Assembly: GCA_050251635.1 (NCBI GenBank)
Contig: JBFWML010000026.1
Location: forward strand, 1-32,309
From: JBFWML01 sp050251635
GTDB lineage: Bacteria > Campylobacterota > Campylobacteria > Campylobacterales > SZUA-545
DNA: 32,309 bases
Reading direction: 5' to 3'
Of the stretch, positions 22,685 through 29,078 are shown one piece after another. The notes under the pieces are model-generated. The model had not been told where the DNA came from and did not search any database. It saw nothing but the letters and a program-made list of their open reading frames with translations. A program made the translations under genes and the position numbers. Every line of letters starts with the position of its first letter. The stretch's first letter is position 1.

Positions 22685-23691
22685 GGTCGCAAAATCCGAT
22701 CAATCTCGGCACGATCGAGCTTGACGCCGAAATAGAGTTGATAAAAATCCACCATCTCCTCCTCGAATGGTCTTTGGAACCGATCGGGAAAAAAGAGCCC
22801 GGCCAGATAACGCACGCCCAACAACCGCATAAACGACGGCGGCCGGTCAATCCAGTTAAAGGGGCGCTTGGGCACATAATAGACGCGCTTGCTTTTCACC
22901 GCATCAATCATTTGCCAGCGTGGATCGGTGTAGACCTTTTTCATAAATTCCGGCTCTTGAGCCACGATAATCTGAGGGTTGTAGGCAATCACCTGTTCGA
23001 TATTGACCGGCTCCATCCCCTTGCCCCGCGTGATGGTGCAGCGGTGGGGATTGATACCGCCGGCAAAGGCGATTGCTTCGTAGTGCATTGAACCTGTGCA
23101 TTCACTCAAAAGACCGTCTACGCCTTGGGCGTAATAGACAACAGGGCGTTGATTCTGCGGGATTAAGGCAACTACCGCAGCAACTTCATTCATGCGTCTT
23201 TGGGCGTCATTGTGTAGCTGTTTAGCCCGATCGTTCCGTCCCAGTGCTTCGCCCATTTTTAAGAACACGGCGGGATAGTCTGCGAAGGCATAAAGATCGA
23301 CATATAGAACCGGGACACCGTTTTTACTCATTAGTGTTTCGATTGGATCGGTTACCGCATCCTTGCGCCACGAAATAATGAGATCGGGCCTAGCGGAGAG
23401 CAGGGCTTCTTGGTTTATCAATCCCTGTGAACCGCCTACGATCGGAAGATTCAAAAACCGTTCCCCCAAAAACCTCTCTTCGCCGAGGTTGCTGCCCTTT
23501 TTGGGGTTGAAATTGACCCCCGAAAGCAGATCGGGGGCGATCAGGTGAATCATGTAGGTCACCGGGGGCGAAAGGCCGATAACGCTTTTTGGCGTATCAG
23601 GAATTTCAACCCTGCGGCCCGTGTCGTCAACAAAGGGTTTTGCCAACACCGGCAACAACACAAAGCTAAATAAAAGGAGCAATCTCATCAT
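22681..23691 (-). CDS. Periplasmic binding protein, FecB/MolA-like, partner of the FecCD transporter
   Basis: A 336-residue substrate-binding protein of the siderophore/cobalamin/molybdate class. The signal peptide is MMRLLLLFSFVLLPVLA, with KPFVDDTGRRVEIPDTPKSV opening the mature protein. Conserved elements include LSPPVTYMIHLI, ARPDLIISWRKDAV and KSKRVYYVPKRPFNWIDRPPSFMRLLG, the last being a common C-lobe pattern for this class. The start lies inside the end of the monooxygenase gene (26-nt overlap) with AAGG about six bases before the ATG at 23691. It differs strongly from the other binding protein at 15984-16976. Two binding proteins for one transporter may mean two ligand forms. Confidence 0.9.
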   Translation of the reverse strand: MMRLLLLFSFVLLPVLAKPFVDDTGRRVEIPDTPKSVIGLSPPVTYMIHLIAPDLLSGVNFNPKKGSNLGEERFLGERFLNLPIVGGSQGLINQEALLSARPDLIISWRKDAVTDPIETLMSKNGVPVLYVDLYAFADYPAVFLKMGEALGRNDRAKQLHNDAQRRMNEVAAVVALIPQNQRPVVYYAQGVDGLLSECTGSMHYEAIAFAGGINPHRCTITRGKGMEPVNIEQVIAYNPQIIVAQEPEFMKKVYTDPRWQMIDAVKSKRVYYVPKRPFNWIDRPPSFMRLLGVRYLAGLFFPDRFQRPFEEEMVDFYQLYFGVKLDRAEIDRILRP

Positions 23692-24673
23692 AGTAAACCT
23701 TCAAATCGTTGAACCGTTTGTCGTATTCGGGGGAGGCGGGTTTGAGCATCAGCGTGTCGATCTCAACCCGTTGAAGGAGTGTTCGGATCTGCTCTAGGCA
23801 CTCCTTGGCGGTTCCAAAAAGGCCTGCTTCGGCCATTGTGACCCCCGAAAAGTTTTTGGCCCGCTCCTGCTGAAATTCGGGAGTTTTGGACAGCCGCCAC
23901 GCCATTGCCGGGTTGAAGCCGCCAACCGCCTGCATAGAGCGTACAAAGTGATCAATGGCAGGCATGGCCTCATCGATCGCGCTTTGCCGATCGCGGCCTA
24001 GGTGGTACACCTTGGCCACGGCCAGCTTTGGCGTACGTCCGGCGATTGACCGGTAGCGTGCGGTAATCTGTTCCAGTGTTTCGATTGAAGCCGCCTGCGA
24101 AGCTATGATTCCAAAACCGTTCTCGGCGGCGAACTGCACGCTTTCATCCGATCCGTAGGTGGCAATCCAGATGGGCGGATGGGCCTGTATGGGCCGGGGA
24201 TAAACGGTAATGTTTTCTCTGGGAAAATAGGGCCCCTCAGAGCTGACCCCTGCCTCTCCCAGTAGCCTGTTAACCAGCCGAACACCTTCTTTCATCACCT
24301 CTCGGTTCTCGTCGGGGGAAGATTTAAAGTGGCGGTGATCGGCGGGAAAGGCACCCTTGGCAAAGCCCAGCTCCAAGCGGCCGCCGCTCAGCACATCGAT
24401 GCTTGCGGCGCTTTCGGCAACGCGTACGGGGTCATAAAAGGGCAATAAAACCGCCGCAGTCCCAAGGCGCAGCCCCCGGGTCTTCGCCGCCGCATAACCG
24501 AGCAGGGCGAAGGGGTCGGGGCAGACGCTAAAATTATTAAAATGGTGCTCAGCAAACCAGGCCGAATCTAGTCCCATAGCTTCGGCTTCGACAATCAGGC
24601 GAATCTGATCGGCAAGCGAAAGACTAAAGTCATCCTGCCAGTTTTCAAAAAGACAAAACAGTCCGGTTTTCAT
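23666..24673 (-). CDS. Luciferase-like (LLM class) flavin-dependent monooxygenase
   Basis: A 335-residue member of the bacterial luciferase-like TIM-barrel family that uses reduced FMN and oxygen. Recognised parts are EAEAMGLDSAWFAEHHFNNF (30-49, with the E42-H43-H44 motif), RVAESAASIDVLSGGRLELGFAKG (starting at 84) and PPIWIATYGSDESVQFAAENG. It begins 9 nt after the small ORF with AGGA upstream and overlaps the binding protein at its end, so it is an integral part of the ModE-boxed operon. An oxygenase in a metal-uptake operon suggests oxidation of an organic ligand, as in siderophore making or cleaving; the substrate is unknown. Confidence 0.88.
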   Translation of the reverse strand: MKTGLFCLFENWQDDFSLSLADQIRLIVEAEAMGLDSAWFAEHHFNNFSVCPDPFALLGYAAAKTRGLRLGTAAVLLPFYDPVRVAESAASIDVLSGGRLELGFAKGAFPADHRHFKSSPDENREVMKEGVRLVNRLLGEAGVSSEGPYFPRENITVYPRPIQAHPPIWIATYGSDESVQFAAENGFGIIASQAASIETLEQITARYRSIAGRTPKLAVAKVYHLGRDRQSAIDEAMPAIDHFVRSMQAVGGFNPAMAWRLSKTPEFQQERAKNFSGVTMAEAGLFGTAKECLEQIRTLLQRVEIDTLMLKPASPEYDKRFNDLKVYYDEIAPFI

Positions 24674-24682
24674 TCCGCCATC

Positions 24683-24847
24683 CTAATCTGTCGCCTCACG
24701 ATCGTCTGACTCTTGTTCGTCTGTTTTGGCTTCCTGAGTTTTTTGTTGCTCATCAAATGGAAAATCCGACGGCAGTCCAAGCATGGCCATGATGCCCGCA
24801 AGCTCTGCTTCTGCAGAAACGCGTAGAAATAAACCGCACTCTTTCAT
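24683..24847 (-). CDS. Small hypothetical protein (54 residues), first cistron of the ModE-controlled operon
   Basis: Begins MKECGLFLRVSAEAELAG, continues with a short hydrophobic-to-helical part (IMAMLGLPSDFPFDEQ) and ends in a highly acidic, charged tail (EQQKTQEAKTDEQESDDREA). AGGAG sits 5-6 nt before the ATG at 24847, and the monooxygenase follows after 9 nt. I do not recognise it. A longer reading from the ATG at 24937 (84 residues, starting MCRHPLYLYGYSEV) has AGGAAA upstream, but that sequence lies in a strongly structured leader, so the short form is preferred. Possible roles are a chaperone or inhibitor for the uptake system, or a precursor peptide acted on by the monooxygenase and methyltransferase; neither is shown. 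Confidence 0.65.
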   Translation of the reverse strand: MKECGLFLRVSAEAELAGIMAMLGLPSDFPFDEQQKTQEAKTDEQESDDREATD

Positions 24848-24861
24848 TTTTTCTCCTAAAT

Positions 24862-24885
24862 CCCGACCGCCTTTAGACGATCGGG
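24862..24885 (-). promoter_or_regulatory. Ten-base-pair hairpin just upstream of the small ORF ribosome site
   Basis: On the minus strand CCCGATCGTC, loop TAAA, GGCGGTCGGG form ten pairs (two wobbles). The AGGAG ribosome site follows four bases after the stem. There is no U-run, so it is not a standard terminator; an RNA stabiliser or translational control element is more likely. Confidence 0.5.
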
Positions 24886-24926
24886 GCACACAAGGAACCT
24901 CGCTATATCCATATAAATACAACGGG

Positions 24927-24960
24927 TGCCGGCACATACGTTTCCTAAGCGTTGCCGACA
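24927..24960 (-). promoter_or_regulatory. 5'-terminal hairpin of the ModE-controlled leader
   Basis: TGTCGGCA (24953-24960) pairs with TGCCGGCA (24927-24934) over eight positions with one wobble. An inner ACG/CGT helper stem places AGGAAA in the loop and an ATG in a 3-nt bulge. The predicted transcription start is at about 24959, so this hairpin would be the extreme 5' end of the mRNA. Confidence 0.45.
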
Positions 24961-24962
24961 GT

Positions 24963-24986
24963 CGTAATATATATGAATATATAACG
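24963..24986. promoter_or_regulatory. ModE operator box 3, upstream of the small ORF-monooxygenase-transporter-modD operon
   Basis: CGTAATATA, a 6-nt spacer and TATATAACG, one mismatch from perfect arms. It is embedded in a larger palindrome, 24957-24992, whose 15-nt arms differ at one position. It covers the -10 and spacer of the promoter at 24966-24994 and lies 54 nt before the divergent small membrane-protein gene. Confidence 0.9.
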
Positions 24987-24994
24987 ACTGTCAA
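24966..24994 (-). promoter_or_regulatory. Strong sigma-70 promoter of the seven-gene operon
   Basis: Minus strand TTGACA (24989-24994, perfect -35), 17-nt spacer and TATATT (24966-24971, 5/6 to the -10). It is the best promoter seen in the window. It should be fully active unless ModE occupies the overlapping box. Confidence 0.78.
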
Positions 24995-25039
24995 TAAATC
25001 CCTTGCACAAAAAGAAAGCAGTTGCGCTAAGATGCAGAA

Positions 25040-25180
25040 ATGGAATGGGTAGAAAATACGTGGAACGTTTTTGTCGAGTCGTTTTTTATCTCGATGGATC
25101 CGCACACCGTGTTTGCAACGCTGCTGTTTGCCATCCCCGCATTGATCGTGGGATGGCTGATGATCTACTTCGAACGCTAA
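25040..25180 (+). CDS. Small single-span membrane protein (46 residues)
   Basis: An open frame from ATG 25040 to TAA 25180 begins MEWVENTWNVFVESFFIS, then MDPHTVF, one hydrophobic helix (ATLLFAIPALIVGWLMIYF, about residues 26-44) and ends FER. The acidic, aromatic N-terminus and basic end suit an inner-membrane peptide. A stop codon (TAA 25028-25030) precedes it in frame, so the start is fixed. The ribosome site is weak. TTGCAC (25003-25008) and TAAGAT (25028-25033), 19 nt apart, could give a nearly leaderless transcript. Its stop overlaps the convergent degQ stop. It may share the ModE box region with the divergent operon. Function unknown. Confidence 0.6.
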   Translation: MEWVENTWNVFVESFFISMDPHTVFATLLFAIPALIVGWLMIYFER

Positions 25181-26577
25181 AGCACTGCGATTAGAATCGT
25201 ATTTCTGCGCATGACATAGATGCGCTTCTTCGCCTCTGTTGCAACTGCCTTTTTGAATTCGTCCACATCGGTAATTTCTGAGGATTCAACCTGTATCACC
25301 ACGTCGCCGGGCTGAAAACCCGCCTTGGCCGCGGCGCTGTTTTCGGCCACCTGGCTGACCATTACGCCCTGCACATCGCGGCCGATGCGTCCTTCGGCGC
25401 GGCGATCGTCGCTCAGCGGCACAACCGTTAAGCCGCGGTATTCAACGCCGCCGCTCTGGGCTTTGACCGCTGTGCGGTTCATAACGGTCAGTTCGGCGGT
25501 GATGTTTCGCACTTTGCCGTCCCGCACCAGTTCGATCTTGACCTTTTGGCCCGGCATCAGGGAGCCGATGGCGTTACGCAAGCCGGCAGCGTTGGCAATG
25601 GCGCGGCTGCCCACCTTGACAATCAAATCCCCCCGTTTGATACCCGCCTTGTCCGCCGGGCTGCCCGGTTCCACGCCCATAATCACCGCACCCTCTTTGC
25701 GGTTGTAGAACTCCTGCAGATTCTCTTCAAGATCGGCAATGCTTACTCCCAGCCATGCGCGGACAAACTCGCCGTTTTCGATGAGCGCCGTGGCAATCTG
25801 TTTGACCATATTGGACGGAATCGAAAAGCCCACCCCGTGGCTTGCGCCGCTGCGGGTGAGAATAGCGCTGTTAATGCCGATCAGCGCGCCCGTGGAGTTA
25901 ACCAGCGCGCCGCCGGAGTTGCCGGGGTTGATCGCCGCGTCGGTCTGGATAAAATCTTCATACTCCACAATCCCCACCGCCGTCCGGTTGGTGGCGGAGA
26001 CAATGCCGGAGGTGACGGTTTCGCCCACGCCAAAGGGGTTGCCGATGGCAAAAACCACGTCTCCCACCTCGACCCGGTCGGAATCAAAAAAGGTCATTGC
26101 CCGCAGATTTTTGGCGTCAATCTTAATCACCGCCAGATCGCTTTTGGGATCGGTGCCGATTATCTCGGCTTCGTACTCTTCGCGGCTGCCCGCAAGGGCC
26201 ACGATGACCTTGTCCGCGCCGTCGATAACGTGGTTGTTGGTGATGATGTAGCCGTTTTCGCTCACAATCACGCCGGAACCGAGCGATCGTTCGATGCGCT
26301 CCTTGGGAATTTGAAAGGCCCGATCGTCAAAAAACTGCCGGAAAAACGGATCGTTTAAAAAGGGCGAAAGGGGTGCCTGACGGGCGCGCACGTTTTTTTG
26401 GATTGAGATATTCACAACCGACTTGCGCGCCTCTTTGAGCATCCCGGAATAGGAGAGTACCGTTTGCCCGTTGGCGGGCGCTTGTCGGCTAAAGTCATGA
26501 GCGAAGTCTTTAAAATCGGCTTTGGGGGCGGCGGCCAGAGAGGCCGCCAACAGCAAAACAGGGATTAGCTGTTTCAT
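25177..26577 (-). CDS. degQ: Periplasmic serine protease/chaperone, DegP/DegQ (HtrA) family
   Basis: A 466-residue HtrA protease. The ATG at 26577 (MKQLIPVLLLAASLAAAPKA, signal peptide cleaved near residues 16-18) has AAGGAG upstream and is preferred over an earlier in-frame start at 26673. The catalytic triad is His116 (TNNHVIDG), Asp147 (SDLAVIKI) and Ser221 (NPGNSGGAL). Two PDZ domains follow, about 280-365 and 385-460. This matches the single HtrA of Campylobacter in architecture. It degrades or refolds damaged envelope proteins; nothing in the sequence links it to the metal operon next door. The symbol is a family assignment; htrA or degP would be equally fair. Confidence 0.93.
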   Translation of the reverse strand: MKQLIPVLLLAASLAAAPKADFKDFAHDFSRQAPANGQTVLSYSGMLKEARKSVVNISIQKNVRARQAPLSPFLNDPFFRQFFDDRAFQIPKERIERSLGSGVIVSENGYIITNNHVIDGADKVIVALAGSREEYEAEIIGTDPKSDLAVIKIDAKNLRAMTFFDSDRVEVGDVVFAIGNPFGVGETVTSGIVSATNRTAVGIVEYEDFIQTDAAINPGNSGGALVNSTGALIGINSAILTRSGASHGVGFSIPSNMVKQIATALIENGEFVRAWLGVSIADLEENLQEFYNRKEGAVIMGVEPGSPADKAGIKRGDLIVKVGSRAIANAAGLRNAIGSLMPGQKVKIELVRDGKVRNITAELTVMNRTAVKAQSGGVEYRGLTVVPLSDDRRAEGRIGRDVQGVMVSQVAENSAAAKAGFQPGDVVIQVESSEITDVDEFKKAVATEAKKRIYVMRRNTILIAVL

Positions 26578-26608
26578 CTGGAAGGCTCCTTGCATTTTTT
26601 TGGGGTGA

Positions 26609-26637
26609 ATTTTACAACAATACGGGCAAGATTTTAA
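26609..26637 (-). promoter_or_regulatory. Candidate promoter of degQ
   Basis: Minus strand TAAAAT (26609-26614) with TTAAAA (26632-26637) at 17 nt. The -35 is poor, while the -10 is a 5/6 match. It lies in the 79-nt divergent gap between degQ and the HIT gene. Confidence 0.3.
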
Positions 26638-26656
26638 AAAAAGGAGTGTGAAGAAG

Positions 26657-26989
26657 ATGTGTATATTCTGCAAAATCGTCAGCGGTGAGATTCCCTCCCG
26701 GAAAATCCACGAAAACGAAGCGTTTGTCGCCTTTCACGACATCAACCCCCAAGCCCCGGTTCATGCGCTGGTTATCCCCAAAAAGCATATTGTGGATTTT
26801 CGTGAACTGGACGGCGAGACAATGAAAAACGCCACCGGATTTATTCAGGAAACCGCCAAAAAGCTCGGCATTCACGACGAGGGTTTTCGTATTGTCAACA
26901 ATGTGGGAACCAACGGCGGACAGGAGGTGTTTCATATCCACTTCCACCTGATTGGCGGCGCGAAACTCAAGTGGGGAAATTTTGTCTAG
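26657..26989 (+). CDS. HIT-family (HinT-like) nucleotide-binding hydrolase
   Basis: A 110-residue protein with the complete histidine-triad motif HIHFHL (93-98) after NNVGTNGGQEVFH, and the typical start CIFCKIVSGEIPSRKIHENE. HinT-type enzymes hydrolyse AMP-lysine-like phosphoramidates. The ATG at 26657 is chosen (family consensus start MCIFCKI) over a GTG at 26648, with AAGGAG at 26641-26646. The stop codon overlaps that of the convergent EnvC-like gene. Confidence 0.93.
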   Translation: MCIFCKIVSGEIPSRKIHENEAFVAFHDINPQAPVHALVIPKKHIVDFRELDGETMKNATGFIQETAKKLGIHDEGFRIVNNVGTNGGQEVFHIHFHLIGGAKLKWGNFV

Positions 26990-28269
26990 TTCAGGGCAAT
27001 GAGCTGCATGGGGTTGATGGGCAGGCCGTCTTTGGTGACCTCAAAGACCAACTCCTGAGAAACCCGTCCGATCGACTCGCGGGCCTTGATGTTGCGGTCG
27101 ATGCGGATGTTGGGGGAGATGGTTTCGAGGTTGCGGTAGATGGTGTGCATATTGCCCGAATGCTCCACAATCACCACCTTGCCCAGCAGTTTAAGATCAT
27201 CCGCAAAAACCACTTTTCCCGGTAAAACGCTCCGCACTACCGCGTCCCCTTGGCCTGAGCGCAACGTGACCGAATCGTTGTGGATTTTGATGTTGTAGAT
27301 GGGATCGGTGTAGGGACCGAACTCTTTAATCAGGCTGATGGGGTGGCGATCGTCCAGCGGCGGTTTGACCTTGCGGCCGCGGTAGTCGCCTTTCCCGGCC
27401 TTTTGGTAGGAGGTTCCGTACTGCTTGACCGCAATCTCCTGCCCCCGTCTGGCGGCGGTTCTGGACTGGTCGGCTTTTACCTGCGCTTCGCGGCGGGCGG
27501 CCTCTTGGCGGCTGAGTTGTTCCTGTTTGAGCTGATCGACGGTTTTTTGGCGGACGATGCGCAGATCGGCAAGCATTTGGCGTTCGCGGTTTTTTTGCTC
27601 GATCAGGGTGTTGAGATCGCTTAAATAGCGGCTTTTGCGGCGATCGAGCTCGGCGACAAGTTTGGCCTGATCGCTAAGCAGGTCGCTTTGGCGTTTTTTG
27701 GCTTCGGCCAGTTTTTCGAGGCGGTTTTGCATTTGCGAAATGCGGTTTTCGACGCTTCGCAGCGCCCGGTCGCTTTCGCGGTAGGCGGCCTCAATGGCGG
27801 CGATCTCCTTTTTGGAACGCTCCTGAACTGCCGAAAACAGCTCTTCGCGCACCAAATCCCCCGCATCGGAGGGTTCGCTTCTGGAGAGCACCAGGCTTTG
27901 CGAAAGGTGGTTGGCCAGCAGATCGACGAGCTTTCTTTCGATCTGCTCTTTGTCCAGAATAAGCCGATCGCGCTCTTTGGCAAGCCGCTCGCGTTCGCCG
28001 CGCTCTTTTTCGACGTTGTTTTCCAGCGCGGCCATCTCTTGGGTGTTTTGCTTGAGTTCCCGCTCCAAGGCGTCCAGCTCTTTGGTGGCGGCGGCAACTT
28101 CGCTTGAGAGGTTATCAACGCGGCTTTGCAGGCTCTCTTCGCGGCTTTCGCTCTTTTGCAGACGGTTTTTAGCTCCGGCGATTTCGCGGTCGATCTCCGT
28201 TAGGCTTTTGGCGTACAGAGCGCCGGAAACCATCAGTAAGATCGAAACGAGAACCGCTGTTTTGTTCAT
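26986..28269 (-). CDS. EnvC-like M23/LytM-fold protein, probable activator partner of FtsEX
   Basis: A 427-residue secreted protein: signal peptide (about 1-20, LVSILLMVSGALYA), long coiled coil (about 22-270, rich in Glu, Arg and Lys heptads) and a C-terminal LytM domain (about 305-427). The zinc ligands of active M23 peptidases are not visible: where an HxxxD motif is expected the sequence reads YNIKIHNDSVTLRS, and the HxH position reads LVFEVTKDG. That is the situation in EnvC, which activates amidases rather than cutting peptidoglycan itself. It overlaps ftsX as ATGA, fitting a FtsEX-controlled role at the septum. Confidence 0.85.
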   Translation of the reverse strand: MNKTAVLVSILLMVSGALYAKSLTEIDREIAGAKNRLQKSESREESLQSRVDNLSSEVAAATKELDALERELKQNTQEMAALENNVEKERGERERLAKERDRLILDKEQIERKLVDLLANHLSQSLVLSRSEPSDAGDLVREELFSAVQERSKKEIAAIEAAYRESDRALRSVENRISQMQNRLEKLAEAKKRQSDLLSDQAKLVAELDRRKSRYLSDLNTLIEQKNRERQMLADLRIVRQKTVDQLKQEQLSRQEAARREAQVKADQSRTAARRGQEIAVKQYGTSYQKAGKGDYRGRKVKPPLDDRHPISLIKEFGPYTDPIYNIKIHNDSVTLRSGQGDAVVRSVLPGKVVFADDLKLLGKVVIVEHSGNMHTIYRNLETISPNIRIDRNIKARESIGRVSQELVFEVTKDGLPINPMQLIALN

Positions 28270-29078
28270 GCCTCTTCTTCCGCCTTGATAATCACATACA
28301 TCACGCTGCTTACCGAAATAAACAGCGAAAGCGCAAACAACTTGAGCGTGTCGATGATCATATTATAACCCACGCTCGGCAGCCCGATCTCGACTAACGC
28401 TTTGCTGAGGCCAGAATCGGCAGATAGGTAATAAAATAAACCCCCCACGATCGCAACGCTAATCAGTGAATCAACAAAGGCCAGCCGGTAAAGCACCGCG
28501 CTTCTTAGCCACACCGGCGCGCCGAAAATCGACATAATGCTCATGCGATCGCTGTGTTCGTAGCGCCACACCTCCATCTGCCGCACAATCAGCAGCACGG
28601 CCACCACAAACATCAGCGCCGCAAATACCAAAATAATCGTTTTGTTGAGCAGTAGAAGTTTGTAGATTTTGTTTTGGGTTTTGGCAAAGGTTTCCACCCG
28701 TAAAACCGAGTCGATCGCGCCGATGCGCTTTTCGATATTTTGCCGATCGTCGATCGAAGGGAAACGATCGAGCTTGAGACGGTAAAAGAGGGGCAGGGCG
28801 GTTTTGAGATAGGCCAGATTGGTTTCGCTTAGCGCGCCCTTGACTTCATCGACGATAAAGGCCGGATCGATCGGTTCCAGGCTGACGGCGTAGGGAATGG
28901 CGCGTTGCAGCACTTGAAGCTGGAGCGGTTTTTTGCTGATAACAATCACCGAATAGTCGCTGCCCAGCGTCTTTTCGTAGGTCTCCACCATGGATGAAAA
29001 GCTCACGAAAAACTGAAAACTCGCCAGCAGCGTCACCAGCGCGAAAATCAGCGACAGGTGGTTTTTAAAAGTATTCAT
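28266..29078 (-). CDS. ftsX: Cell division protein FtsX
   Basis: A 270-residue inner-membrane protein with four predicted helices (about 10-30, 145-166, 198-218 and 244-265) and a periplasmic domain between the first and second. This is the FtsX topology, and the sequence RMSIMSIFGAPVWLRSAVLYRLAF is typical of the cytoplasmic linker and third helix. It transmits ATP-driven motion of FtsE to the periplasmic coiled-coil partner. The start lies within the end of ftsE (14-nt overlap). Confidence 0.9.
   Translation of the reverse strand: MNTFKNHLSLIFALVTLLASFQFFVSFSSMVETYEKTLGSDYSVIVISKKPLQLQVLQRAIPYAVSLEPIDPAFIVDEVKGALSETNLAYLKTALPLFYRLKLDRFPSIDDRQNIEKRIGAIDSVLRVETFAKTQNKIYKLLLLNKTIILVFAALMFVVAVLLIVRQMEVWRYEHSDRMSIMSIFGAPVWLRSAVLYRLAFVDSLISVAIVGGLFYYLSADSGLSKALVEIGLPSVGYNMIIDTLKLFALSLFISVSSVMYVIIKAEEEA

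Noticed and set aside
24862..24885. The ten-pair hairpin as a Rho-independent terminator
   Set aside because: The stem is followed by ATTTAGGAG and then the ribosome site and start codon, not by a U-run.
24848..24962. Known Moco, cobalamin or other catalogued riboswitch in the ModE-controlled leader
   Set aside because: Stable hairpins are visible, but I could not match the conserved bases of any catalogued class; it is reported only as a structured leader.
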